Shown: positions 13,001 to 26,715, numbered from the stretch's first letter. The stretch is 64,000 nt of DNA from Taeniopygia guttata (GCF_048771995.1 NC_133063.1:68453514-68517513); one strand, 5' to 3'. The notes: generated by a model not told the origin, from the letters alone. Made by a program: numbers and translations.

Positions 13001-16000
13001 AGAAAGAGAGGGGGGAGAAAATGCACCATCATGGCATGCTTAGCTAGAAATTCTACCATCACATGTTAACGTGGCTTCATATGCCAGGAGTACATAAAAA
13101 GAAGGCCAGTGTAAGGGATCTGAACAGGAGTATCAATACAGTCTACTCAATTTAGCTTCCAATGCAATTAAATTCCACTTTCTTTATGCCAAGATACAAA
13201 AAAAACCCAGTGAAGGTAGTATTTGTCAAGACAAGAAAATATGGTAGCTATGTGCAGCATAGTTCCATAATGTTTTGGCAGCAAATCACTTGCTGTTATC
13301 CGAGTTAAAAATAAAAGAATTTCTGAAGAGGGACAAACCCAGATCACACGTGTACTTTCAGAAACAAAGTAGTAAAAGTTCAATCTATGATCTTTCAAGT
13401 CCCATCTGCACATTGTTGAAACTAATGCTTTGATTTTCCAGAGGGCCTCTGGCAAAGCCTGACCATTAAATCAAATTTTCACTATAACTGCAGACCTCCA
13501 CTCCTAACCTGATGTGCAGGCTGTACTGTCTGTTGCACGGCTTGTGGTAACTATCAGAATCACAGTCCTTTTAACAACAAATTTTCTACTCACCAGTGTC
13601 TACTAATAGCCAGGCTGTTTCTTGAGTAAAATTACACAACAACCTAATCCTTGGAATGAATAAGCAATGCCTGGAAAAAAGCACTTTCATAATTACTGAA
13701 ATTTGAGATTTCTGAAGGTGGATTGCCTTAACCCTCAATTTAGCCTCTCCACAACTGCAGCAGCATTAACACATTTGTTTTTTAAATTGTTGTAACACTC
13801 CTTTAACCACAACAAAAAATAATAGCCTACATGAGCCACAGTAGCATGATAAAAATGTTACTTGTTTACAATCTCTACTAAGTTTTCTTTATCCTTAAGA
13901 TCATCCTCTAACCTACTACAATCGCAATTGCTTCTGTGTTGCTTATACAGGGTGTTCCAAGTATGCCTATCTGATGAAACAAAGCATATAAGTTAGTTTT
14001 AAAGTTATATGTGAGCTACCTGAAAAACCTGCACCAGCCATGAGGAGGCAAAAGAACTGGCCCAGTCACATATGCTTCCTACTAACTGCCAGGAGCCCAT
14101 TTTACATTCCTCGGCCTGAATATTTTCCCATAATTTAGTTTTAACTTGGTTTGTTTCTTATTCCTATTATGACTTTTCTCTTACTCTTACCTTCTCCTGT
14201 GTTTCTTCAGCTCCTCTCCTATGTAAGAAAAAAGCCATTTTTCTTCTAGGCAGACCGTGCATTCCAGCTAGAAACACAGATGCAAGTAATCAGATTTCAT
14301 GTATATTTAAAGTCAGATTTACAAAAAAAAAAAAAACAAACAAATAAACATGGACAAAACCCTCACAAAATCCAAAAATAAAAAAACTCATCCAGTCTAA
14401 CCCACAGGAAATAGGTACAAGAAAGAGAATGGGTATGAAGAAGGAGCAATATTTTTGGAGGGATCCTTCATTCTTCAAAGCAGCCAAAATTTTGCGTGTT
14501 TAATAGGTGAGGTACAGGAAGCAAGGAATAGCAATCAGCAATCAATGATGCTGAAAATGGAGCCGCATCTCTAGATTTGCGAGAGTAATAGAGTTTCACA
14601 TCCTGTCAATGTTATTCTCTGTGGGTGCTGACTATGTAGCAGTAAAACCCACTGTATTTGGGTTATTCTTCAATAGTCCACAAGTTTTTGATAGCTGGGC
14701 TGGAATGACTACTTGCTGCTATTGCCCTTACTCATGCATATGGTCCAACTCCTGTATTTAGAAATTCTATGCTGTGACAAACACAGGTTTTGGAGCTCAA
14801 TTCCGCAGGCAATGAGACTAGCTAGAAGTCTGCCCAACTAGCTAATCAGTTTCTAAGTGGACAATTTCTATTTAACTTTTGGGATGGTTTCTGAATTTGG
14901 CATGCTGCTAGTGTATTTAGGGTTAACCTTCCAGTTTGAATCTGCCCTGTGCCACACCTTTGCTCTCAGGGGTTCTTCTGGAAAGTCCTCCCTCTGTGCA
15001 GTGGCTTCAGAAACAAACATGCCTGTGCAATCTTTATTTAGATTGCTCTGAACATACTCTTTCCTAGGATCTAAAATGCAGCCTGTTCAGTCTTACAAGT
15101 GAAAAAAACAATTGCTTTTGGCCCAGGCAAAGTAGGAAGCAACTCAGAAGAGCAGACTACCTTTATTTGGGATAAGACAGACATAATCAGTTGTTTCAGC
15201 AACCTATGCAACCTGAAGAGTTGGTTTTACTTCCTAATTGCATAACCTTGGCTTCTGAGGAAAAAGTTGGAGGGATGCAAGGCAGCAGAAGCAAATAGAA
15301 TTAACAAAAGGAACAAAAGTTTTTTTTAACAAAAGTACCGAGTTTTTTTTCTTCTCCTGGTTCTCCTACACCATGGCAGGAGTAGTAAGCTTAATCTCTT
15401 GCAAGTCCTCCAGAACAGGTATGGCAACGGCTGACTGTAGTGGGGGTGATGTGGGAAGAATTGCTGAAAGAGAGAAGAGACATAACTCTCATTATTACTT
15501 TAAAACGATTTTCCTGTCGCAAGAACCATTACCACCTCTTTCACAAAAAAGACAATCCATGGTAATAAATTCCAATTAATTAATTAAAAATAACACCCCT
15601 AATAATTTTCTATTGACAAAAATACAGATGGCTTGTTTACAGTGGTGCAGAACAATGATTACTTTGCAAGAGATTTCCATGTGTTCCATACCTATTTCAG
15701 TCATTACACAACTGCATCTCCAACTAAACTGTTGCTAGCTTGGGGTTATTTTGTCATTATATCCCTTACATCTAGGTACATAATAGCTTATTTTTGGTAA
15801 CTGATTATATTTTTTTCTTTGTCCCTGGGGTTTCCTTACACAGCACTCCAGTAATGGTTTCCAGTTAACTTTTAAATGTCACTTTATTGGTCAGTGGGGG
15901 GATGGTTGTCTTACTACTCTTCTCAAATCTGCTTGCATCTATCCACTCAAAAATTTGTTTACTTCCTTGTTAATTATTCTTAACGCATCTAATGCATCCA

Positions 16001-18235
16001 GTCTTAGAAGAGGTTTAGTAGTTCACCAGCAGAATTCAGGTTCTCTGTGTTTTTTGAAAGACTCATGAGAAAGTTTACTACAACTATGCATTTGTGCTTC
16101 TTACCAGTCTGTATAGCACACATACTAACACTTGTGAACCTAAATGCCAACATAGACTTATACCCAGGCATACCACACTGACAACCTGCCTTGCTTGAAA
16201 AGTTGCTCACAATGCTGGGCCTGGTGAAAAGGCAGAGAGCAATCAGGGGCACGAGGTACACAGCCATTTTCCTTCATGTTATTGTTAGCACATATTAGAA
16301 CGCATGAAGGCAATAGTGAAGCAGAGGATTGTACCCCTGGCACACTTAGAAAAATCAATTTGCCCTGCTAAATAAGAAGTAAATACTATAATAGAAGAAA
16401 CAATGGACAAAATTATAAGCACTACGGACAATACAATAATAACAACAATGTATCATCCTAGTTTAATCACCCAGAATATTAACATCAAGACCTTTGTAAC
16501 TAAAGCCTGTATGTTTACCTAGCTTATTGGCCTCCCTGGAATGGAAGCATTCTGCTTTTCAAAGCTTCTAATCAGAGATGACCCATTAAAATGCATCCCT
16601 TTACATTTGATTAAATTAGCAAGTGCACTAGAGTTAAATCCCTATTAGACAAACACCTCTCCAATACAAATCCAGAGTTGCATAATGTCTTATTTTCCTT
16701 GATACTTTCATATTTTATCCTGAACAAATTAACTCTGAGGTACTAAATATATCTACTTTCTTCCAGATACTAGTATGTTAAGATTTAGTTGAATCTTTCT
16801 CCTTATTGTTTAATATTATCATTCTTCAAGTACTCTTAGGTCATTTAAGACACTTTATAACACCTCTATAACTAGATAGGTAACAAGTGATGACAACTTT
16901 TTGCCAGATTCCCACTCTCTGCTGCAGGGATTAACCTGACAGTTGTTTTGCTCTATTTTGTTATTGCTCTGAGCGCATCATTCTATATAAATCTTATAAT
17001 GGAAAAAGTCCTCATTAATTTTGCAGAAAAGTTCCCAATATTTTCAGTAAGTTGTAAATTTTCAGAAATTCAAAATGGCATCTGTTTTTTATATGCTCTA
17101 GAAGTGAAAGTTGTAAAAAAATTTTTGTTTAGTGACAGTTGGTAACAGAAATATTTGAAAACCATTGATAAGTTCTGTGCAACAGGCTTCTAACTCCTCT
17201 GAGTATCTTCTTATCAGAAACAGATTATTTTAACACTGTTCAAAAGTAGTATCCAATTCTGCTTCTTTAGTTACAAAAAGCATTAAAACAAAGGCTATAA
17301 CCCTACTAACAGTCTTTTATTAAAAAAATAATTCTGATTATTTTCTATTTTAGGAAAATAATTGAAAACCATGAGGCTAGATACATCTCTGTTTGAGACA
17401 GAGGCTTTCAGACTGATAAAGGCTTCTAAAAAGCCTAAAAAAAAAAATCAGGTGGGCACGAACACAATGTTTTGATTTTGATAACAATCTCACACATACA
17501 TTACATTCCACCTGAGTATTAAAGAGTGCATGGCAAATTATATAGAGCTCTCACTCATAAGCATTGCAGCAAACTGTTGCAGCAGTTAGACATTACTAAC
17601 ACACCATTCTGCTTCTGCCAGCCAGGACAATGGAGTGTCCCATGATGTAAAGTCTCTTCAATGGGCTAAATTTTCTCTTCATGGAGAGCACAGGGTGACT
17701 TTGTGAAGCTGGCAGTGACAGTCTCCATACTCCTAGACATCCACAAAGCCCCACAGCAAAAACCACTGCATGGTTTTGGCTTAAGAAGCAGCGCCATACC
17801 CACACCTCAGCTATCACAGGTTAAACTGGAACAGCGTCATCAAACTTAGACCTGGTAGTTTAATCTACACAAACATTTAAGAATCTAATAGACCAATTCC
17901 AGGAACATGTTTTATGATGTATGGGAGAGGAAGCCTACCCAAGGGGTAGTGTTCTATTAAAATATTTTATTTCAAACTACTAAAATTTCTGTCAGAGCTG
18001 TAATGAGAGAAGCACTATTTGAGCCTAGTAGAACCTTGAAGAGTTTAGTAATTTTTCATAGGAGGTCTCTAGCAACGCTGGTAAGAATAATCTTTGCTAA
18101 ACCGCAAAATTTCATCTACTGGTAGACATTTTTTCTGCATTTATACATGTTGCAGCATTTTTGAGAGAAAGAGGACATGAGTTATGAAATTTGAGCTACT
18201 CCAGTCTAGGCCTCAGATTTAGGCCTGGTGAGGCC
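7009..18235. other. 11-kb intergenic block without recognised genes or CR1
   Basis: This is AT-rich intergenic DNA with only short, unrelated reading frames; the longest is a 95-codon minus-strand frame at 13,168-13,455 with no recognised motif. Simple A-rich tracts occur near 10,553-10,568, 10,894-10,950 and 14,322-14,340. No CR1, LTR, tRNA or other RNA gene was recognised. Conserved regulatory elements of the DMRT2-SMARCA2 interval could lie here, but that cannot be judged without alignment. Confidence 0.55.
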
Positions 18236-18239
18236 TTCA

Positions 18240-18560
18240 AGCCTCTGACTCAGTTAGAAATTCAGAGCTTGTGGCACAGATAGAAATAGTCTTAAGGTGT
18301 GATGGGGACCACTGGGTTGTCTGGGTGTGAATTAGTATAGGTTTTATAGTGTAAGGTGTAGGCAGTTTTAAGGAAAAGGTAAACAATGTTAGCCTACCAA
18401 TCAGAGTGTCTTTGTTTTTGTAAACTATGTAGAAGCTTATATAAACTACCACCTTATCTTGAATAAACGGAGAACGCTTGATTAACCACTTTGGTTCAGA
18501 CCTGCGTTTGTCTTGTCCAGCTTTCCGTTTTTCTGAGATTCCCTGGCTTTTTATACATAA
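18240..18560 (+). mobile_element. Solo LTR of an avian endogenous retrovirus
   Basis: The block has a compact retroviral U3-R-U5 layout in sense orientation: a TATA box at 18,438-18,445, an AATAAA signal at 18,462-18,467 only 16 bases later, and then a short R/U5-like segment ('cgcttgattaaccac', 'ggttcagacctgcg'). Such close spacing of TATA box and poly(A) signal is characteristic of alpharetrovirus-like avian LTRs. No gag, pol or env remnant lies next to it, so it is a solo LTR. Both ends are approximate; one candidate start is the TGTGATGGGG at about 18,297. Confidence 0.55.
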
Positions 18561-19249
18561 GTTTCTGAAAGTATAAAGATTTTTTCCAAGGTATGAAGAC
18601 AGTATATAGCTACAGCTGTTCTGAGAACTTTCTTTGCCAGAGGCTAACTACCTCCTAGCTGTCTCAGCTAACTTACCTTTCATTGCACAAGACAGACTGG
18701 ACAGGAAGTATCATCATCACTATCCTCCCCAGAGCTTTCAAGCACATGGTTGCAAGTTAACTCAAGTACATTACACAGCTAGATTAAAACATCATGTATT
18801 AAAACAATGCTTTTTAACTGTCATTAAGTTTAACACGTACAGGTGACTGAACAAGATCGCAAAGGCCAAACAGCCTCTAGCTCTCAGACAGCAGGCAAAG
18901 TTGCTGCAACAATGAACACAACACTCTTTCAAGCTAAGTAGCAGAATTTATATGCAATAAAGTAGGAAACACGTAAAGAGGCTGAACAACTCATTGGGAT
19001 TTCTAAAAGGAACACAGCTATTTTCTTAATACAGAAATGCTTCTGGCTAAGCTAGACCATGTGAACTTACAATATCATCACAGTTATTAATCCCTGTTTA
19101 TGACCGGATGATTTTTTCTGGAATCCCCTTTTTCTTGGATTAAAAGTTGCCTTCACCTATTGCATTTCTTGTGAAGAATGAAATTCTCTGTAACATGTCA
19201 AAAACACAGCCTGAAGCAGCGTTACTTTGCCAAAATGCAATGGGTTGGT

Positions 19250-19905
19250 TCATATCAAAGAATCATGGAATGGCCTGGGTTGAAATGAGCCTTAAAAGTG
19301 ATCTAATTCCAACTCCTGCCATGGGCAGCACCACCTTTCACTAGCCCAGGTTGCTCCAAGTCCCATCCAAACTCGCCTTGAAAACTTCCAGCAAAGGGAC
19401 ATCGACAGCTAATGGAGACAACCCATTCTAATGCCTCACTATGCTCATAAAAATAGATTTCCTCCTAGTATCTAATCTAAACCTCCTTTCTTTCAGTTGG
19501 AAACCATTCCCCCTTATACCTGTCCTTGTTAAAAGTCTTTCTACATCTTTCTAACAGGCTCCCTTCAGGTACTGGAAGGCTGCAATGTCGTCACTTCAAA
19601 GCCTTCTCTTCTCTAGGCTGAACAAATTAAATTCTCTCAGCCTTTCCTAACAGGAGAGGTGCTCCATCCCCCCATCAGCCTGGTGGCCTCCTCTGGACTC
19701 ACTCCAAGAGGTCCACATCCTGCATGTGCTGGGACCCCAGAGCTGGATGCAGCACTGCAGGTGGGGTCTCACCAGAGCAGAGGGGGAGGGCTTCTCCCTG
19801 CAGCCTACACTACTATGCACACAGTCCAGTACACAATTGGCCTTCTGGGATGTAAGCGCACATTTCTGGGTCATGTCCGACACATCCAATTTACTCTACC
19901 AGTCA
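19250..19905 (-). mobile_element. CR1 LINE, 5'-truncated, antisense
   Basis: The reverse complement is a well-preserved 3' CR1 segment. The element's 3' terminus lies at about 19,255 ('caaagaatcatggaatgg'), followed by 'ccatgggcagcaccacctt', 'aggctgaacaaat', 'aggagaggtgctccatcc' and 'tgctgggaccccagagctgg'. It is truncated at its 5' end near 19,905. It belongs to the same or a very close subfamily as the sense copy at 43.7-44.8 kb. Confidence 0.85.
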
Positions 19906-19917
19906 AAATCAACTTGA

Positions 19918-22280
19918 TTTATCTGAATTTCTGTGTTAAAAGTAATATGAATAGTTGTATAAGCAGATTGCTAGAAGCAGTGACTAATGTAAACAACAGT
20001 TGCAGAAAGCTGACATCTACTTTTTCCATTAGCATTGCTGAATGGCCTGTCCTGTACCCCCTTATGAACAATTTATTTTGGCTTCAAGATCAGTTGTTCA
20101 AAGCTAAACAGAAGTAAACTATTCTTACATCCTAACCAGAGTGTGAACACTAAAGTAGAAAGAGCATATTGACAAGATCAGCTGAAAACAAAACTCCACA
20201 TCTTAAATCACATACCTTCCTTCTTGAGTAGCTGTATTTCATGTTCATGCACCCGATTTAGTAAGGAAGAAGTATAAATAGAAAATAAAAATATCTCCAG
20301 AGTCCTACTTACCTGTAGCAGTTAGCAATGAGCTCATAGGGGAGTAGAGACAGAACACTCTTAAGGCTTTATCTTGTCATTACTCTTCAAGCTGAGTAGC
20401 AGTAGAGATGGCTCCAATTTATCCAGGTTTGATAGCCTCTAGAAAAACATAGTCATCCCAGATCTGCTACTTGTCTTTGGTACTTCTGATCAAGTTGTGT
20501 AACTGAGCAGTTAGGAGTCACTCATCTGGGAAAACTCTGTTACAGTACGCAACAAAATTGCCCTTGCACACTGAGAACATATTTAACGAAATACTGAAAT
20601 TATTCTCTCTTAATAGACCATTTCTCTCTCGATTTTACTGTTGTTTTCCCTTATCATCATACTCACTAGGCTGACTTTTAATAAAATACATTTCTGAGAT
20701 AAGAGGGCTAATGAGACATTATTAGGGCTTGTCTCAGATGTTACATGTTTAGATAGGAGAGACTCTTACATTATTCTGCTACTTCATACAGTGTGCTGAT
20801 TTATAAAATTTACCAGTACTTTCTAATTGTGTGCAGTTGTTATTGCATTATGTGAAAACAGATACAATGACTGAGAAGTTGCAAACATACTCTACTGCTC
20901 AAGAAGTAGAAAAAAAAATATATTCATATGACCTGTGACTTGATTATGGATTCACAATCTTGTAATCTGAAAACTAAGCACACATGGAACAGGACCTAGA
21001 AAAATACTGTGAAAACAAATAAAAATATCTCCAAATTTTCTCTTCGGAGAATGAGAATTAAAGTTTCCTTTTCTGTCTGCACCATTTAATTTTTTTTCCC
21101 TGGTTGCCAGGACAAGAATATCCCCTTTCATATGATGAAGTTAAGTATGACAAAAACCACATTTCAGGGAGGATGAAAGTCTTGTTAACACCAGTTAGCT
21201 TTACTTAGATTCCACTGTCCTAAACATGTTTGCATGTGGGCAAAACCAGTCTGTAGCTCGAGAAGAGAAAGTACTGATAATTGTTTCTCAAACATTGTTT
21301 AAATGGTGAGCAGTAGCTTATAAAAATGAGCATTTTTTACATAGTGTAATTCCACCTTGTAGTCACTGTGCATAATGCTGGCAGAAATATCACTGATGAA
21401 GGAAAAAAAATTCTGGAAGAAAATAAAGCAAATTTAAAAAAATAGGTAACTGTAAACAAGGTAGGAGAAAAGTGCAAAGATAAACACTTGTGAGTAAAAA
21501 AGGGAACATAAATTTGATTGGAGGAAAGAAACGTGGACAAGAAAAAACCAAATTCTGGGGAAATTCTACTAATCAAACAGTCATAAGATTTTCCTGCTGT
21601 GTAACTGTGGTTTATACAGAATTTTCAGGGCAAGTCATGCTTTTCAAAGGCCCACAATATTCACTGCCTAGTTAGATTTCCTGTCTAACCTAACAGCACA
21701 TTCAAAATCAGAACATGTATTACATGTATGTAATATATGGCATTCTTTGAATAGTGACTTGACTTGAGCCTTATTTGAAGAAAAAATCCATTGTCCTCCA
21801 TACTTGTTTTTCACTTGGACTAAACTGAATCACCATAGTCTTTGTAATCATACAGCGAATAAATTTTTTGTCTCAATCTAGTACATTTGAAGTTCTACAA
21901 TGTATTCTGACACTGCCCTGTAATTAGCATGATTCTAAAAAGGAATACCAGAATAAGTTAATAATGATAGATTCTACCTGCCTCTTGTACTTAAGTGGCA
22001 AACTCACAGAATGTTTAAAGATGGGTAAATTTACATTTGCCATAGGAGCAGTACTAACAACAGGAAGAACAGCAAAATAGATTCTCTAAGAAATCAGGCT
22101 TCAGTTCAGAATTCTGGGTTTGCTCCACTGAACAAAAGACATTTGACCACATGCAGCAAGCTGTGTAACAGGCCAAGAAGAGCCAGAACTAGAAAACAAA
22201 TCTTCTTACTACAGGCACACAGGAAGATAACGGGATGCCAGAACAACAGCAGGTCAACACCCAGGAATGAATGCTTAATA
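19918..22280. other. Intergenic sequence, nothing recognised
   Basis: AT-rich DNA with no coding pattern, RNA gene or recognisable interspersed repeat beyond short A runs. Confidence 0.5.
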
Positions 22281-22299
22281 ACTGAGGACACTTCAGAGT

Positions 22300-22770
22300 A
22301 CCAGAGAAATCCATTCTGGGCACGGTTATCTTCAAAAGTCTTTTAAATTTCTTCACTAATGAGTATGTTTACAAAATCTGCAGGTGACACAAAGCTAGTG
22401 GGATTTGGTGAGCACTGCAGAAGAGAGGATTGGAACTGAAACGGATGTTGAGAAATTGCAGAGGCTCAGAGACCATTAAGATAAAATTAAAAAAAATCAA
22501 GTGTCCAGTGTTATTCTTGTAAAAACATACACACAAAACTGAGAGTATTTGCTTGGGAAAGACAATGGCAGCCTGAAAAGAACAAAGGGAGAAAGAGATA
22601 ACACAGTGTACTTCTCTCCTGTAACATATGACATAAAAGCAAACTCTAGAAATTTAGAGACTACAAAAATAAAACAGAACAGTAATGCATTATCTCTGCA
22701 GGCCAGCTTACCTTCCTCACACACCAGATTTATTCTGGAATGTATTCAGAAAGCATCTTTTGACCAAGAA
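22300..22770 (+). repeat. Decayed CR1 reverse-transcriptase fragment
   Basis: Around 22,370-22,425 the sequence 'aaatctgcaggtgacacaaa' followed by 'gctagtgggatttggtgagc' reads as a degenerate CR1 RT stretch of the FADDTKL type in sense orientation. Downstream are weak matches to the segment that follows it in ORF2, and 'agatttattctggaatgtattcag' near 22,725. The copy is old and its borders are uncertain. Confidence 0.45.
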
Positions 22771-23189
22771 GATTGCTATTAACCTCTCTTTAGCCTTGAA
22801 AATATCTCACTTGAATATTGTCTTTTTAACATCAGACTCACAAAAACACCTTTAAAGTTTAGAGCAAATGAAGCTGCTTTGAAACAGCTAACAGGCTCTA
22901 TCTTTTAAACCTGTGAATGCAGATAGATGAGCATGTCTCCAGGAAAAAAAAAAAAAAAAGGCTAAGGGGAAATGGGTATAAGTACAAGCACATTAATAAA
23001 AGTTGTGTGTTTGAATATAAGTTTTACTTTTAAATTAAATAGTAATTTACTTTTCCACAAGAGAAGGAAAAGCTTGAACCAGCTCCAATTGACTTTGCTG
23101 TCAATCATACCAGACTGAGATACACTCTACATTCAATGTATTGTATGTTCATGTAAAGTGGCACAACAACAGATGTTTAAAGAGTAACC

Positions 23190-24480
23190 TTCCCTCCAGG
23201 ATTCACCTACTTCAGGGAAAGTATTGTTCCCCTTTAACAAGTAGGTCAGGAAAAGCTCACTGGCGGTCATCAGCCTCCTCGCTCAAGCAGGATCCCCTAG
23301 CACATGGTAGTCAGAATTTTGTCTACATTGCTTTTAAGTACTCTAGGGAAGGAGACTCCATAACTGCTCTGGGCAGCCTGCTCCAGCGCTAAATTAGTAG
23401 AGAATTTCTTCCTCATGTTCATGTGGATGTTTCTATGTTCCAGGTTCTGCCCATTACTCAGCATTACTAAGAACTTGGCTCCATCCTCGTGAGAGCCACC
23501 CATCAGGTATTTATACATATTGATGTGATCGTCTCTCAGTCTTCTCTTCTTCAGACTGAATAGGCCCTGTCCCAGCTGGGATGCTCCAGACCCCACCTAA
23601 GCTGCCCTCAGCTGAACATGTTCCAGGAGCTACATGCCTCTCCTCTTCAGGAGCCCAGAACTGGACACGTTGAATTTCAGACAGTTCCTCTCTGCCCACC
23701 TCTTCATCTGCTGAAGTCTTTTTAAAGGGTTGCACAGCTCTCTTGAGTACTGGCCACTCCTTCCAGCTTTGTGTAGTCAGCGAATTTGGTGAGGAGGCAT
23801 CTACCCATGACTGACAAGTTAAACAATACTGGACCAGTACTGAGCCCTTGAGGACACCACTAGAGACAGGCCTCCAATGAGATTCTGTGCCACTGATTAC
23901 AACCCTCGGGGATCTGCAGTTCAAGCTCAGGAAATTTGGGCTGGACAGTGAGGTTGCAGTGAGAACTGGCACCTCACTGTCCACTCATCCAGCCCATACT
24001 TCCTGAGCTTGCCTATGAGAATAACACCAGAGGACAGTGTTATTAACCCTTGCTCAAAGTCCAGGTAAACGTCTACTGCTCTTCCCTCTCATCCACACAG
24101 GTAATTGTCTCAGCATAGAGGGCAATCAGGTTAGTTAAGCACACTGACTATTCTTCATCATCTTTGTGTCCACCAGGTATGTGGAGGTGGCCTCCAGGAT
24201 GAAACGTTTCATTACCTTTTCCAGGATTAAGATGAGACCGATTGGCCTGTAGATCCCAGAATCTACTTCTTGCCCCCTTTGAAGACTAGGGTGGTACTTG
24301 CTGTCCTCTAGTATTGTGACACCTCTCCTGACTGCCATGACCTTTCAAAGATCTGAGAGCAATCATGTCTACTAGTTCTTCCAGCATTCATAGGTATGAA
24401 GGAACCCATCAGAGCCCATGAACTTGTGGATGGCCAAGTTCACTTCTTTATGATTTCCCTGGACACATGGAAGAACATTA
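23190..24480 (-). mobile_element. Old CR1 LINE copy, antisense, 1.3 kb
   Basis: The reverse complement is a diverged CR1 covering the RT C-terminal region and most of the 3' part. Markers read on the + strand are 'cctcctcgctcaagcaggat' near 23,275, 'ggagactccataactgctct' near 23,350, 'agtcttctcttcttcagact' near 23,540, 'gagcccttgaggacaccact' near 23,845, 'tcaaagtccaggtaaacgtc' near 24,053, and 'cccatgaacttgtggatggc' near 24,415. It is older than the other antisense copies and carries many stops in every frame. The outer edges are approximate. Confidence 0.75.
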
Positions 24481-24489
24481 TTAAGCAGA

Positions 24490-26580
24490 AGCCTGAGCAT
24501 AAAGCTATCTTCTTGGAATGTTCTAGCTTAAGCCCTTTTTCACAGACCACCCAGGCTAAAGCAGCTGAAATACTAAAATGTAATCTTTTCTGCTATTTCT
24601 GTTGCAGTGAGTGCAATTGTCTCTGGCAGACAAGTGATAGCAAACACAGAAATAGCAGCCCTAACTCTTACAGCAGGGGTTTCAAGGTGGTAATGGCGAG
24701 GTTGCTGTAAACAATTGCAACTCCCTGGTGGTAATGACCTCCTTTTGGTAGAAGTGTCCCTTCAAGAGTACCACTGATGCATCAGGTTCTCAACAGACTT
24801 ACTGTGTTGGTATAATTCTTCAAATAAACAATCTTTAGCTCCACAGCAACATATCTAGTTAGTCAAAGAAATACCTCTTTTTGTAGTGGTACCTCATCTA
24901 GTTTGAAAATTTTACATGCTATTTTACCGTTAATGCCCATATCCATTTAATTCAAGTTAAGGACCCTCATCTTTTCTTCCTTTTGCTATATTAGATAAAT
25001 TAATGGGGGAAACCAAATTTATCCTATAGCATGTGACTATTCATCATGTTTACATATTCATTATACACAAAGCTTCAGCTACTTAAGGCTCATATAGGGA
25101 AGCCTTACTGACCCTTCCAATTAAGATTTTCATATCAGGTGAACATGCCTCACTTGACAAAAAAACTCTCACGTCTCCCACCCACTCCAGACAGATTACA
25201 ATGAGATTCAATGGTACTTCATCAAAACACAAAAAGAAAAAGCATTCAGACTGACACCAGCAACAGGCATGTTCACGCTCTCAAAATGAAATCGGCTGCT
25301 GCAACCTTCCCAAAATAAACATAATCATTAACTAAATATAGCTGTATCTAATCCAGAGTCAAGAGAACCTTTCTTCTTTTCTCTAAAAGATTAACTTTTT
25401 ATTTATTTTTCTTCTCTGTATACTTTCTAACAAAAAGAATGGCTTGACCTGGTTTAGAATGTTTTGAGCGTTGCTGAATCCAGCAAACAGTTGAGTTGTT
25501 TTGAAAGAAAGCTTCCCCTCCATTATTTAATGTTTGTTGTCTCTTTGGCAGAGAGAAAAGGCAAACAGTCCTCAGATTTACACTAGGGAATGGAGGAAGA
25601 AAAACAAACGACAAACGCAAATGACTGCCTAATGAGAGTTTCAGTATTAAGAAAAAAATTATAATGAAAAAGCATCTCTTTACCCCTTTCATTTCCATTA
25701 GCATAATGTTCCAAGAATGTTAACTACATTCTTTTATCACTTAGACACCAGTTTGCAGCTTAAGACAAAGCTAAAACCAAAGTTTTAAATTACAAGTCAA
25801 TAAAAAGATTTACATAGTAAGTTATTTTGTATATTAAGATTTGAATGATTAAATTTCTTTGATTTTGTTCCCAAGTAAATATTTTTCAATGACAATGGTG
25901 AACTGAAAATACAGCCTTTTAAACTTTTTACTTTATTGATACTTTGCTTTATCCAGTTAGCACTGATTCTTACACACCTATCTTTCAGCATTTTGGCCAT
26001 TTACATTAAAACAAAAATAAAATGAAGACGATTAAGCTGGAAAACTACAGGAACAGTAGTAATTCGCATTGTATTGCCAGCATTGCAAATTTGTGATTTG
26101 AATAAAACGAGCTCCACTCTAAACACCGTGTAAACAATATCTGTCACTTTTAAGACCATAAGATGCATTTGGCGCTCCCAGCACTGTTTCAGGTCTTTAA
26201 CTACTCCACCTGACCATAGCACAGGAACTTCACTTAAACTCGGTCACCTGAGCATCTGTAGTAGTTACTGATTTTACTTAGGTTCCTATGAACATTCTTA
26301 CTCCTCCATACGAAGTGAAATTTTACTTGCAGAATGGCAAATACTGCCCCATGTGACATGATCTTAAAAAAACCGTAACTACCTCTAACACCACGTACAG
26401 TAGTCTGGCGGTATTTTTTTTTTACCTCTACAACCCGTGTTCAAGAAAAAAACACAAACCCTCAGACAGGTAGGCCCATTATTTTAATGAAGTACTTAGT
26501 CGCCTGTTACATGAACAGGTACAGCTTGTACAAAAAACATGGGAGCTCTGCAGCCCCTGCTGCAAAGCACGTAAATCACC
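24490..26580. other. Intergenic sequence immediately upstream of the CpG island
   Basis: AT-rich DNA without recognised genes or repeats. Short frames are present on both strands, but none shows conserved motifs. Confidence 0.5.
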
Positions 26581-26588
26581 TGAAGCAT

Positions 26589-26715
26589 AAAAAAAAAACC
26601 CCAAAAAAACCCAAAAACAGGAAAAAAAAACAACGAATCAAAGAAAACCCCAAAAACAAAACAAAACAAAAAAACCCAACAAAGAAAAACCAAAACCAAA
26701 ACCCCCCAAAAATAT
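26589..26715. repeat. A/C-only low-complexity tract
   Basis: About 125 bases are composed almost entirely of A runs broken by CC, CCC and CCCC blocks, with a few G. The complementary strand is T-rich with several G3-G6 clusters. It lies just outside the CpG island and looks like slippage-derived low-complexity DNA rather than a tandem repeat with a fixed unit. Confidence 0.8.

Noticed and set aside
13168..13455. 95-codon minus-strand open frame
   Set aside because: No recognisable domain, no promoter or splice context; expected by chance in a 64-kb AT-rich window.
19659..20117. 152-codon plus-strand frame as a gene
   Set aside because: Its first half is the antisense of a CR1 3' region and the rest is unique AT-rich DNA without motifs.
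26589..26715. C-rich/A-rich tract as an interstitial telomere
   Set aside because: There is no regular TTAGGG/CCCTAA unit; A-run and C-run lengths vary irregularly.
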